Shown: positions 6,593 to 13,835 of the stretch, piece by piece
Layout: each line of letters opens with the position of its first letter
Numbering within the stretch: position 1 is the stretch's first letter
Virus record (IMG/VR): IMGVR_UViG_3300012356_000002
Coordinates: 1-45,800 of that record
Length of the DNA stretch: 45,800 nt
Source: a virus
Reading direction: 5' to 3' (one strand)
Notes under the pieces: generated by a model
Databases searched by the model: none
Seen by the model: the letters and a program-made list of their open reading frames with translations, nothing else
What the model was told of the DNA's origin: nothing
Made by a program: the position numbers and the translations under genes

Positions 6593-7552
6593 ATGAACGA
6601 TCAAAGACATCCTTTCCCATTTTATAATGGAGCGTATTGGATTGACAATTCCCTGCTCTCCACCTGGCGTGAGTGTCCCCGTGAGCACGAGTATGAGAAC
6701 CTTGAGAAGCGCAAGGCGGTCTTTGCAAAGGCAGCTTTGAATTACGGGAAGGCAATGCACGTGGCTCTAGCAGGGCTTGTGCTTTCCTGTGGCAATGAAT
6801 ACACTAAGGCCGACCTTGTCAAGCTTAACGCCTTGCTTGCAACGCATTTTGAACGCTTTCCTCAACCACTCGACGATCACCGTCAGCTTGGTCTGGCCCA
6901 GGAGACGTTGAAGCGTTATGTTAAAATGTACGAAATCGAACCGTGGACGATTCTCCAAGCCAACGGCTTCCCGATGGTTGAGCGGCTTGTGTGGTTCCCT
7001 GGCTTTATGGAGTGTAATGGTGTGCCAATCAACGTGTATGGATTGCTCGATTTGGTGGTGACGAAGTATGGAGAAGTGTGGATCATAGACCACAAGACGA
7101 CAAGCATGCTTGGCACAATGTTTGACTTTGAAATGCAGACCACGTGGCAGATGAAAGGATATGCGTGGCTTTTCAAGCAAGCGTTCGGCCGAATGCCGAT
7201 GGGGTATATTGTGGACGCTATTCGTTCGCTTGCTCCGAGTGAGAAGATTGCCGGGAACGGAGCAACGCTTGACAAATGGTGGACCGATCAGTTTCGTCGG
7301 TTACCTTTCTTCGTTAACGAGGCACAGCTTGCCGAGTGGGAAGACAATACGAAGCAGGTGATTGAGGAGATTTTGTGGCAGCATGGACGAGGGTTCTACC
7401 CCATGAATGACAAGTCATGCGTGACGAAGTATGGGCGTTGCCAATTCTACGATGTCTGTACATTGCCCCAGGCACAAAGATTGGTTGCACTGAACAGTAA
7501 CAACTTTGAAGACAACACGTGGACGGAACAAACGCTAGGAGGTAAGCTATGA
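6593..7552 (+). CDS. PD-(D/E)XK nuclease with Fe-S cysteines (RecB/Cas4-like)
   Basis: A 319-residue protein from ATG 6593 (AAGG upstream). It follows the RecB-family nuclease layout: LSTWRECPREHEYE with Cys28, the GKAMH motif near residues 52-56, GLLDLV with Asp153, IIDHKTT with Asp166 and Lys168, then QMKGYAWL with the motif IV Gln/Tyr. Cys276, Cys283 and Cys289 in the C-terminus pair with Cys28 to form the four-cysteine set typical of Cas4/AddB-type 4Fe-4S nucleases. It is followed by a RecA-like ATPase and a ssDNA-binding candidate, so it probably resects ends for phage recombination or replication. Confidence 0.82.
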   Translation: MNDQRHPFPFYNGAYWIDNSLLSTWRECPREHEYENLEKRKAVFAKAALNYGKAMHVALAGLVLSCGNEYTKADLVKLNALLATHFERFPQPLDDHRQLGLAQETLKRYVKMYEIEPWTILQANGFPMVERLVWFPGFMECNGVPINVYGLLDLVVTKYGEVWIIDHKTTSMLGTMFDFEMQTTWQMKGYAWLFKQAFGRMPMGYIVDAIRSLAPSEKIAGNGATLDKWWTDQFRRLPFFVNEAQLAEWEDNTKQVIEEILWQHGRGFYPMNDKSCVTKYGRCQFYDVCTLPQAQRLVALNSNNFEDNTWTEQTLGGKL

Positions 7553-7986
7553 ACGATGAAGTGGAACAAGGTGTGGAGGGCCAAGTCAAGGAAGACCTAC
7601 AAACAATGGTCAAGATGTACCAGTCGTATGCGGACAACATGTTGGCGTTGAAGCGGTGGGTTGAGGACCACTTTAATGTGTTGGCAAGAATCGGTGCTGT
7701 GCCCTCACGGTCGATTAGTTGGTATTCGTGTTATCTGGACTTTGACGACTTGCCACGCGAAAAGGCTCTGGAGCTTATGATGGCCTTGGGTGGAAAGTGG
7801 GACAAGTCCGTGAACGGCACGAAGATCGATTACAGGCAAGTGGTGGATGGTGTGATGATACGGCTATGGAGAACACCTCCGCCGCCATCGTGTAGGTTGA
7901 TAGAGAAACGCATCGTCGTGCCGCCTCAACCAGAGAAGGTGGTGGTGCAGTATGAGTTGGATTGTCGGGTGGAGGACGTTTTGTGA
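7549..7986 (+). CDS. Hypothetical protein within the recombination block
   Basis: A 145-residue protein with GGAGG upstream of ATG 7549 and ATGA overlap with the nuclease gene. The N-terminal 50 residues are helical (KEDLQTMVKMYQSYADN). The middle is mixed alpha/beta with SWYSCYLDFDDLPREK. A proline-rich patch (RTPPPPS) precedes a final beta-rich segment. No catalytic motif. Its position between the nuclease and the ATPase suggests a partner in recombination (inference). Confidence 0.6.
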   Translation: MNDEVEQGVEGQVKEDLQTMVKMYQSYADNMLALKRWVEDHFNVLARIGAVPSRSISWYSCYLDFDDLPREKALELMMALGGKWDKSVNGTKIDYRQVVDGVMIRLWRTPPPPSCRLIEKRIVVPPQPEKVVVQYELDCRVEDVL

Positions 7987-8753
7987 GCACCCAAAAGTTT
8001 GTTAGAGAGGGACGTATGGGTCCTCCAATGAGTTATAAGACAGGAGCAGTCGTGGAATCTTACCCGAAACCCATGCTCGTTTTCGAGTTCGATATTGGTG
8101 GGTTGGATGTGGTGAAGCAACCTATCGAGCGACTTGCGCCGGTCGAGACGTTCAAGCTCCGAGAGTATTGTAAGAAGCCTATTGAGCAACTGCCAAAGAT
8201 TCTCGCTGTGGAGTTTGGGACTGCGGTCCCTAGAATGCTTAACCTCACGATCAAGACCTATGAAAGCCTCACGGCGATTAAGTTTGCAGACCTGGTTAAC
8301 GAGGTAGTGGTGTCAGGCTGTCCTTGGCGAACGGTCGTGCTTGACCCGATGACTGGATTGAACGAAGCGTTCTTTGGCCAGATCGGGGTAACGGACAGTG
8401 CAGCTATGAACGACGCAAGGCAATGGGCGTTTAAGGTGGGTGTGCTTGTGCAACGCACAATCATGGTGTTGCAAGGTTTGCCTTGTCATACGGTGTTTAT
8501 CATGCATAGTGAGACAGAGAAGAATGACATTACGGGAGAAATCATCACGGAACCGATGATTCCGAGCAAGTTCCGCCAACGTGCTGCGAGCATGTTTTCA
8601 CAGTTCTTTTATGCGGCGATTGAAGGTGGTAAGCCGGTGGTGTACGCACAGCCTACGGGGTTTGTGAAGTCCGTTGGCATGAGGAGACCAGAAGCAAGCC
8701 CTGCGAAGATGGGTGCGTTGTTTAACGACATCTATGGGAAGGATTACGAATGA
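7983..8753 (+). CDS. RecA-like/AAA_24 ATPase, Sak4-type recombinase candidate
   Basis: A 256-residue protein starting at GTG 7983, chosen for the GGAGG at the right distance and the GTGA overlap. The N-terminus carries a P-loop-like GPPMSYKT (residues 13-20), then MLVFEFDIGG, and later a Walker B-like strand VVLDPMTG with Asp121. This is the arrangement of the phage Sak4/AAA_24 group, which are RecA-core single-strand annealing proteins. The usual Gly before the P-loop Lys is Tyr here. It sits between an exonuclease and a ssDNA-binding candidate, as Sak4 proteins usually do. Confidence 0.72.
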   Translation: MSTQKFVREGRMGPPMSYKTGAVVESYPKPMLVFEFDIGGLDVVKQPIERLAPVETFKLREYCKKPIEQLPKILAVEFGTAVPRMLNLTIKTYESLTAIKFADLVNEVVVSGCPWRTVVLDPMTGLNEAFFGQIGVTDSAAMNDARQWAFKVGVLVQRTIMVLQGLPCHTVFIMHSETEKNDITGEIITEPMIPSKFRQRAASMFSQFFYAAIEGGKPVVYAQPTGFVKSVGMRRPEASPAKMGALFNDIYGKDYE

Positions 8754-8884
8754 AAGAGTTTCGAGAAAACCCTGATGGTGAAAAGAACCAAAAGCTGACG
8801 AAGGAAAACCAAAGAGCTGTCTTTGCCGCACAACAAATGTACAAAAAGCAAACTAAAAACCATAAAACCAAAAAACCAAAATGA
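8750..8884 (+). CDS. Tiny lysine-rich protein (44 aa)
   Basis: A 44-residue frame from ATG 8750 to TGA 8884 that overlaps both neighbours by ATGA. The sequence is very basic (MKEFRENPDGEKNQKLTKEN, ending KNHKTKKPK) and probably disordered or helical. The A+C-rich 3' end also forms the leader of the next gene. It may be a small nucleic-acid-binding accessory to the recombination block, or simply a coupling frame that delivers ribosomes to the next start. Confidence 0.45.
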   Translation: MKEFRENPDGEKNQKLTKENQRAVFAAQQMYKKQTKNHKTKKPK

Positions 8885-9378
8885 ACGAAACAGTGCATAC
8901 GAGTGTACCACGCGAACTGCTGGACCTCGATCTGAGTCAGGTGGATACGAGCTTTACGGTCCTGTCTGGAGGCCTGTACGAGCTGGTGGTGAAGGAGGCA
9001 AGTGTTGAGAAGACAAAGGACGGTCAAGGCGACATGCTTGTCCTCAAGCTCGCCACGCTCCGGCCTGCGAAAGACATCAAGGGCCAGGATGTGAAAGAAG
9101 GCCAGATGGTGTTTCACCGTGTCGGGTTGCAGCCTACGGATAAGTACGACTACGTTGCGATAGCGAAGAACGTAGCGAGAGTCACGCAAGCCTTGCGCCC
9201 TTCAGTTTCTATGAAGGTGGAGCAAGTGTTCAATGGAGCGTTTGCTTCGGCTTGCAAAGCGTTCGAGGGAAGAACGCTCACGGCCAAGCTAGAAGCCCTA
9301 CCAGAGGGTGTTGACAAAAAATCGGGTAGACAATTACCTCCTAGAAATGAAGTTTCCCAATTAGAGAAAGCGAAGTAA
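8881..9378 (+). CDS. Putative ssDNA-binding protein of the recombination block
   Basis: A 165-residue protein. Strands such as SFTVLSGGLYELVVKEASVEK and MLVLKLATLRPA, followed by VFHRVGLQP, suggest an OB-like beta barrel. The helix IAKNVARVTQAL and the lysine-rich end are similar to the DUF669/SSB-type proteins that follow Sak4 genes in phages. The assignment comes from context and pattern and was not confirmed by a profile. There is no Shine-Dalgarno; the leader is A+C rich (AACCAAAAAACCAAA) and translation is probably coupled to the preceding tiny gene. Confidence 0.55.
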   Translation: MNETVHTSVPRELLDLDLSQVDTSFTVLSGGLYELVVKEASVEKTKDGQGDMLVLKLATLRPAKDIKGQDVKEGQMVFHRVGLQPTDKYDYVAIAKNVARVTQALRPSVSMKVEQVFNGAFASACKAFEGRTLTAKLEALPEGVDKKSGRQLPPRNEVSQLEKAK

Positions 9379-9639
9379 GGCGCTTCGCGGTGAGAGTCAT
9401 AGCGCGACTCTCACCTTGCAAACGGACACGTGGCGGAATAAGACGCAGTCCTAGGTCGCGATTAGGATTTCGATTGACCTCGAAGTGCAGAGTGAAATTC
9501 TCTGCCGTGTCCACCAATCTTTCCAACCCTGCCGAATAGAGCGTGAGGAGAACTCACGACATGGCTCCAGACTTACCGAGTCATCGTGCCAGCATTGAAC
9601 ACGGAGGGTTGGTTTGGCAGCTTTGTTGAGAAAGGAAAC
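9379..9639 (+). ncRNA. Hairpin-rich gap, candidate structured RNA with a short leader frame
   Basis: The largest gene-free stretch of the rightward arm. It holds a perfect 10-bp stem (9389-9415), a weaker AGGTC/GACCT stem (9452-9479), GCAGAG/CTCTGC (9487-9505), CGTGAG/CTCACG (9542-9558), and a GACT/AGTC stem (9570-9582). The fourth stem contains the GAGGAG that would serve a 22-codon frame at 9561-9629, just before the next gene at 9640. No tRNA fold or T-run was seen. It could be a leader or attenuator, a stable small RNA or an origin element. Existence of the stems is seen; function is inference. Confidence 0.4.
9389..9415 (+). repeat. Recurrent stem-loop, copy 1 (perfect)
   Basis: GGTGAGAGTC and GACTCTCACC form a perfect 10-bp stem around the loop ATAGCGC, eleven bases after the stop codon of the ssDNA-binding candidate. 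Two diverged copies in the same orientation lie at 25018-25042 and 33007-33031. There is no T-run, so it is not a simple intrinsic terminator. Confidence 0.65.
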
Positions 9640-9978
9640 ATGAATAAGGAACTATTGTATCAGATTATTGACGTCATAGCGAAGGAACCAAAGACGTTTG
9701 ACATGAGTACGTGGGGTTGTGGCACGACCGCCTGCATAGGTGGCTGGGCTTTGCGGTTAACCCACTCAACGTGGTTATCAGTTCACGAGGATATTCACTT
9801 AATGGCTAGGCGCGTCCTTGAACTCTCAGACGATGAAGCGAGAAGGCTTTTCTACACTAAACACTGGCCAGAGTCTTTCAAAAGAGACTACGTTCTCTGC
9901 TACGCCAACCCTGAAAAGCAAACCGACGTAGCCATCCGTCGCATACGTCACTTCATCGCAACAGATGGGAGGGAGTGA
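9640..9978 (+). CDS. Conserved phage hypothetical protein (TTACIGGWA family)
   Basis: A 112-residue protein read from ATG 9640, with AAAGGA upstream; an in-frame ATG at 9586 lacks a site. The block TFDMSTWGCGTTACIGGWA, the later LELSDDEARRLFYTKHWP and the closing HFI are hallmarks of a conserved hypothetical family seen in many phage and bacterial genomes, usually with a CG(T/S)xACIAGWA core. The molecular role is not known. It follows the hairpin-rich gap and so may be the gene controlled by it. Confidence 0.65.
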   Translation: MNKELLYQIIDVIAKEPKTFDMSTWGCGTTACIGGWALRLTHSTWLSVHEDIHLMARRVLELSDDEARRLFYTKHWPESFKRDYVLCYANPEKQTDVAIRRIRHFIATDGRE

Positions 9979-9982
9979 GTGT

Positions 9983-10267
9983 ATGGAACTATTCACCGAA
10001 ATCGAGCGGTTGGTGGGCGAGGAGTACGTGATCATCCCCGTCACTGTGCAGTTTATTTACCACAGGGCAGTGAAAGGAGCACGAGATTCTTTGTGGGGCA
10101 AACGTGGGGCTGGTGCTCTGTTGGAACCAGACGAGCCAGAGGAGGTAGTGATTGAGGCAGTATACGATTCTAACACGAAAGAGGACATCACGCTCACAAA
10201 GGCCGAAGAAAGGTGGGTCCTCGCCCGATGTTGGAAGAAACTTGACGATATGGCTAGCGATATATGA
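9983..10267 (+). CDS. Hypothetical phage protein (94 aa)
   Basis: A 94-residue acidic protein read from ATG 9983, after GGGAG and just past the previous stop; a frame from 9965 gives six extra residues. It begins MELFTEIERLVGEEYVIIPV and has a mixed middle and a closing helix (AEERWVLARCWKKLDDMAS). It precedes the nucleotide-modification block and is coupled to it by ATGA. No family recognised. Confidence 0.55.
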   Translation: MELFTEIERLVGEEYVIIPVTVQFIYHRAVKGARDSLWGKRGAGALLEPDEPEEVVIEAVYDSNTKEDITLTKAEERWVLARCWKKLDDMASDI

Positions 10268-10746
10268 CAAGAGAACCTTTAGACGAGAAGTTTGTTATAC
10301 CGCTTTACGAGACCTTGGGATTGGAAACCAAGGCTGGCAAGGAGGCTTTGCTGGTTGCCCTAGACAATGTACGGTTGCTCGACGCTAAGCAACGTGACTA
10401 CGGGCCGCATAACATTTCGGCCTTTGGCTTGTTTGGGTGTGTGGTGAGGCTGAACGACAAAGTTGAGCGTCTTAAACACATTCATGGGTTTTCCGGTGAA
10501 CAAAAGAAAGCCATGCGTCGGGTTGGTGAGATCATGCGTTTGTGCGAGAAGAACTGGCACCGCTTTAATTTGATCGAGACCTTGGACCATCTCGAGGATT
10601 CTATGACGCAGTTTAAGGTGTTGTTCGCTAAGAAGCGTCGTCCTGTTGTCAATGAGAAGTTGCGCGACACTTTTCGTGACATCGCAAACTATGCCGTGAT
10701 TGCCCTGCTGCTTGACAGCGGAAAGTGGCCCACAACGGAGGACTAA
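10264..10746 (+). CDS. Nmad1/DUF1599 nucleotide-modification-associated protein
   Basis: A 160-residue protein with the DUF1599 (nucleotide modification associated domain 1) signature: KQRDYGPHNISAFGLFGCVVR near residues 42-62, the LNDKVERL helix, and NEKLRDTFRDIANYAVIALL near 130-150. Comparative-genomic work linked the family to phage systems that alter DNA bases; its activity is not firmly established. The Asp, Asn and Glu residues of these blocks could bind a metal. It is followed within 1.5 kb by ParB-methyltransferase and methyltransferase genes, and by a MazG-like and a glycosylase-polymerase gene. Confidence 0.75.
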   Translation: MTREPLDEKFVIPLYETLGLETKAGKEALLVALDNVRLLDAKQRDYGPHNISAFGLFGCVVRLNDKVERLKHIHGFSGEQKKAMRRVGEIMRLCEKNWHRFNLIETLDHLEDSMTQFKVLFAKKRRPVVNEKLRDTFRDIANYAVIALLLDSGKWPTTED

Positions 10747-10748
10747 CC

Positions 10749-10925
10749 GTGATCGAGATAAAAATGGTGCTGAAAGAAGAAGGGAACATTGGTGATGTTT
10801 GTTTGGCAATTCGCGTTGTCAGCACGGAAAAAGAAAGCACGGAGAAAGAACGCCTCGCGTTAATTGCTTTAAGGAACGCAATCACGGAGAACTTTGAGGC
10901 ACAAATACCAGGCAAAGGGAATTGA
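10749..10925 (+). CDS. Small hypothetical protein (58 aa)
   Basis: A 58-residue protein read from GTG 10749 because GGAGG lies seven bases upstream; a longer frame from 10725 overlaps the previous gene without a site. An N-terminal strand (IEIKMVLKEEGN) precedes a charged helix (EKERLALIALRNAIT). Unrecognised. It sits between the Nmad1 gene and the ParB-domain gene in the same operon. Confidence 0.5.
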   Translation: MIEIKMVLKEEGNIGDVCLAIRVVSTEKESTEKERLALIALRNAITENFEAQIPGKGN

Positions 10926-10926
10926 C

Positions 10927-12180
10927 GTGGAAACGATACAAATAAAAGACATCATCGTAACCGACCGCCAGCGTAAGGCGTTGGGGGACTTGGAGAAAGA
11001 CTTTGCCAGCGTGCGTGAAGTGGGGTTGATTCAGCCCGTGGTGTTAGAGACTGATTCAGAAACTTTAGAATGGCGGCTTGTGTCAGGTGGGAGACGTCTC
11101 GCCTGGCTTTCGGCGAATGGGTTTACGACATTGTGGCATGGCACGTCGTGTGATCCGGCAAAGCCAGGCTTCGTGTTCACCAACGAACTTTCCCAGTTGC
11201 AGCGCCAGGAAGCCGAGCTTTATGAGAACCTTAAACGCAAAAGCCTTTCGTGGCAAGAAGAATGCGTGGCGATTGCGAAGGTTCATCGTATGCGGTGGAT
11301 TGACAAAAAGGCCGAGGGTCTTGAATGGTCACAGCAGCATACGGCTCACCTGCTCGGTATTGAAGCGAAGGCCAAGGTTGGTTACTCACTCATGATTGCG
11401 GAGGAATTGATGAGAGACCCTGACGGTCCGGTGTCGAAGGCCGAAACGTACACCGACGCACAAAAGATTCTGTTCGAGCGTAAGGACAGGGAAGCTCGTG
11501 ATGAGCAACAGCGTCGGAGGCAGGCCTTGCTGCGTGAGGAAACGGTCACTGTCGTGACCGAAAACGGTGAGGTGAAAGAGTTCCCGGCTGCCGATCCGAA
11601 CGAGCAACAGGTGGTGCAGGTGTGGCTCTCGAACATGCTTTATCATGGGGACTTTGTAGAGATAGCAAAGAGGGATTTTCCGGCGGACGTGTATTCGTGT
11701 GCGTTGGTGTTTCGCTATACAACGGATGAGCAGGATGAGCAAGTCTGGAGATTGTTAAAGGGAGATTCTTTTGCCATCTACTTCAAGTTTCACCACAGTG
11801 TGGATTTCGAGGTAGTCTTGTGGAACGTTCTTGGCTTAGAACCTGAGGAGAACGTAGCGTTCAAAGAAAGTATCAAGACGATCACAATAGAAAAGAAAGG
11901 CAACCCTCGTCCTGTTTGTCCTTCGCCCACCAACGTCGTGACCGCCAACCCCGACGGCGATGAATGGCCTCCGGTAGAGGTGTTGGCGTTCCTGTTGCAC
12001 GCGGTGACGTTACCTGGGGACAGCATCCTCATGCCCACGGGTGGGCCAGTACGCAGGGTGCTAGAAGCTGGCCGTCTCCCGATTTGCTTCGAGACGGACG
12101 AGGCACGACACCTGCAAAACGTCAAAGAGGCTAAGGAGTTTTACGAAGAGTTACATCCTGGGAATGTGGAGTTCAGATGA
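10927..12180 (+). CDS. ParB-like domain fused to a decayed DNA methyltransferase domain
   Basis: A 417-residue protein read from GTG 10927 (AAAGGG seven bases upstream). Residues 1-70 form a ParB/Srx-fold domain with IKDIIVTDRQRKAL, VGLIQPVVLE and the GGRR motif at 54-57. A helical middle follows (EAELYENLKRKSLSW), then a charged linker rich in Arg and Gln. From about residue 240 the order matches N4/N6 DNA methyltransferases that follow ParB domains in other phages (LYHGDFVEIA, later LPGDSILMPTGGPVRRVLEAGR and CFETD), but the catalytic DPPY motif is absent where expected (DVYSCALVFRY). It may be a DNA-binding or regulatory partner of the next methyltransferase. Confidence 0.7.
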   Translation: METIQIKDIIVTDRQRKALGDLEKDFASVREVGLIQPVVLETDSETLEWRLVSGGRRLAWLSANGFTTLWHGTSCDPAKPGFVFTNELSQLQRQEAELYENLKRKSLSWQEECVAIAKVHRMRWIDKKAEGLEWSQQHTAHLLGIEAKAKVGYSLMIAEELMRDPDGPVSKAETYTDAQKILFERKDREARDEQQRRRQALLREETVTVVTENGEVKEFPAADPNEQQVVQVWLSNMLYHGDFVEIAKRDFPADVYSCALVFRYTTDEQDEQVWRLLKGDSFAIYFKFHHSVDFEVVLWNVLGLEPEENVAFKESIKTITIEKKGNPRPVCPSPTNVVTANPDGDEWPPVEVLAFLLHAVTLPGDSILMPTGGPVRRVLEAGRLPICFETDEARHLQNVKEAKEFYEELHPGNVEFR

Positions 12181-12350
12181 ACATCTTTCTCGACATCATT
12201 TGCGTTGCAATAGTAGTTTGTGGAGTAATACTCTTTGTCGGGATGGTGGTGTACGCAGCTTTAAAAGATCCAAGTAGTGTCACCATTGGTATAGGGATAA
12301 CAGTTTTCTTTCTTGCTTTGATGAGAGTGATTTTTAGAATAATAAAATGA
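12177..12350 (+). CDS. Small two-helix membrane protein (57 aa)
   Basis: A 57-residue frame from ATG 12177 to TGA 12350 that overlaps both neighbours by ATGA. Two hydrophobic helices (ICVAIVVCGVILFVGMVVYA and IGIGITVFFLALMRVIF) are separated by a short polar turn (LKDPSS), and it ends with basic RIIK. It is A+T-richer than its neighbours. A small membrane protein between two modification genes is unexplained. Confidence 0.55.
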   Translation: MNIFLDIICVAIVVCGVILFVGMVVYAALKDPSSVTIGIGITVFFLALMRVIFRIIK

Positions 12351-12916
12351 AACCACTTTCCTTGTACAACCGCACTGACCTTTTCAACGCTGCTTTCCCA
12401 AAGACACATCCTTTAGTATACCACGATGGGTTGATCTATGGGTTTTGGTTCCTAGGTGGTTCACGTCACGATACGACTTTCTATGGTGCTTACAGTAAGA
12501 ATTACCTCGACCGCATCCAAGCACTGTTCCCCGATGCTTCTAGGGTGGTCCACTTATTTGCAGGAGCAATGCCAGTTGGACCGTACACTAGAGTGGGAAT
12601 GGGTGAAGGTGAAGAGCCTGACATTGTCGGTAACGCTGAGCAGCTTGCGTCGTTTTTACCGTTCAAGCCTGATTTGGTGTATGCTGATCCACCTTACTCG
12701 CAAGAGGACGCCGAACATTACGGGCCAAGCCTTGTGAACCGGGACAGGGTATTGAAAGAGGTTGCGGTGGTGTTGCAACGTGGAGGATTCTGTGTGTGGC
12801 TCGACCAATGTTTGCCTGTTTACGACAATAGCACGTTGAATTTGGTAGGTTTAATAGGATATATCCGGTCAAGTGCCAACCGATTTCGTGTCGTGAGCAT
12901 CTTTCGCAAACCATGA
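12347..12916 (+). CDS. DNA adenine/cytosine-N4 methyltransferase-like protein
   Basis: A 189-residue protein with a short SAM-binding core. VVHLFAGAMP (68-76) resembles motif I, and LVYADPPYS (110-118) contains the catalytic DPPY of N6-adenine or N4-cytosine DNA methyltransferases. It then has VLQRGGFCVWLDQ and ends in a beta strand. It has no obvious target-recognition domain. With the preceding ParB fusion, whose own methyltransferase is decayed, it may form the active partner. Substrate (DNA or a nucleotide) is not known. Confidence 0.75.
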   Translation: MKPLSLYNRTDLFNAAFPKTHPLVYHDGLIYGFWFLGGSRHDTTFYGAYSKNYLDRIQALFPDASRVVHLFAGAMPVGPYTRVGMGEGEEPDIVGNAEQLASFLPFKPDLVYADPPYSQEDAEHYGPSLVNRDRVLKEVAVVLQRGGFCVWLDQCLPVYDNSTLNLVGLIGYIRSSANRFRVVSIFRKP

Positions 12917-13326
12917 CCTACTTCACCGCCCACCAGTATATGATAGACTTCCACACGATCCATTTTCTCTACGACGGCAGACCAATCTGCGGTCACAAAG
13001 CCGCTTCGCAAGGTGTGCATAAGGATTGGTCCAAGGTCGATTGCCCTGATTGCTTAAAGTTCCGCAACGCTCCGCTTGAGACGCTTGAAGTGGTCACGCC
13101 AAAGCCTGCTGTGACCGAAGCAACGAAAAAGCGTTCACCAGCCTATGATGACGATAGTTTCATGCCATTTGGTAAGTACAAGGGAGAAAGGCTCGGCAGC
13201 GTGCCAGCAGAGTACTTCCACTGGCTATGGTCACATCGTCCAATCAGCAACGTGCAGTTGGAGAATTATATTTACAACAATATCGAGGCACTTCGCAAAG
13301 AACACCCGGATGGCATTTGGACTTAA
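12913..13326 (+). CDS. DUF3820-containing protein with N-terminal zinc-binding cysteines
   Basis: A 137-residue protein. The N-terminus has C-G-H and C-P-D-C (residues about 26-48), likely to bind zinc. After a linker (ETLEVVTPKPAVTEATKK) the C-terminal half carries MPFGKYKGERLGSVPAEYFHWLW, the signature of the DUF3820 family that also forms the C-terminus of exonuclease X-like proteins. It probably binds DNA or acts with the polymerase-associated genes. The catalytic exonuclease part is not present. Confidence 0.7.
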   Translation: MTYFTAHQYMIDFHTIHFLYDGRPICGHKAASQGVHKDWSKVDCPDCLKFRNAPLETLEVVTPKPAVTEATKKRSPAYDDDSFMPFGKYKGERLGSVPAEYFHWLWSHRPISNVQLENYIYNNIEALRKEHPDGIWT

Positions 13327-13335
13327 GAACAAAAC

Positions 13336-13497
13336 ATGAAAAAAGAATATGAGGTAACGATCACCGCAACAATCATCGTTGAGGCAGACGATGAGGACGA
13401 CGCTCGTGCAGTGGTGCTTGAGCTTGCCGAGGATGGAGACTTGGAATGGAACTCTGACGAGTTTAAGATTACCGATGTTAAAGAGGCTAAGGAATGA
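13336..13497 (+). CDS. Small acidic protein (53 aa)
   Basis: A 53-residue frame from ATG 13336 to TGA 13497. It opens MKKEYEVTITATIIVEADDE, a strand then a helix (DDARAVVLELAEDG), and closes with strand-like DEFKITDVKEA. This is a common small phage alpha/beta protein pattern. The start lies ten bases after the previous stop and has an A-rich leader (AAGAACAAAAC). Function unknown. Confidence 0.55.
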   Translation: MKKEYEVTITATIIVEADDEDDARAVVLELAEDGDLEWNSDEFKITDVKEAKE

Positions 13498-13506
13498 CCT
13501 CACAAG

Positions 13507-13830
13507 ATGACTATTTATCGTATTGTGGCACCGCATTTCGCTGCAGCGGCTGTGGTGGAGGAGAGCATGGTAATGCAGTCAGCACCGATATTGCGGTGGG
13601 CTGTAGGGAAGCCGTGGGAAGTGCTTCGCAGTTATTGCAAAGACAAAGGGTGGGTGATCGAACCATTGCCGGAGACAACGCACACGGAATGGATTGACCA
13701 GGGGGATGTGTTGTTCGAATTGCATTGGGTTGGCAACCGGTGTCTGAGGATCACACGATACGAAGAAGGGTTGGAGGAAGACGTGGCATTCAGCGACCTG
13801 CCGGAGGAGGTGGCGAGGTTGGTGGAGTAA
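13507..13830 (+). CDS. Hypothetical phage protein (107 aa)
   Basis: A 107-residue protein. The N-terminus is alanine-rich (YRIVAPHFAAAAVVEE) and contains a helix (WEVLRSYCKDKGW). Strands VLFELHWVGNRCLRITRYE follow, then an acidic end. No ribosome site is evident, so the start (ATG 13507) is uncertain and a position near the previous stop is possible. No family recognised. Confidence 0.5.
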   Translation: MTIYRIVAPHFAAAAVVEESMVMQSAPILRWAVGKPWEVLRSYCKDKGWVIEPLPETTHTEWIDQGDVLFELHWVGNRCLRITRYEEGLEEDVAFSDLPEEVARLVE

Positions 13831-13835
13831 AGATT

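Noticed and set aside
6057-6755. A 232-residue minus-strand frame within the early arm
   Set aside because: It crosses four tightly packed plus-strand genes with good ribosome sites. The translation is Ser/Arg-rich and looks like an antisense artefact.
9389-9415. Intrinsic terminator at the perfect hairpin
   Set aside because: There is no T-run after the stem, and related stem-loops occur in the same orientation where genes run in the opposite direction.
9379-9639. A tRNA in the gene-free gap
   Set aside because: No acceptor stem with CCA-side pairing or T-loop consensus could be built. The stems present are separate hairpins.
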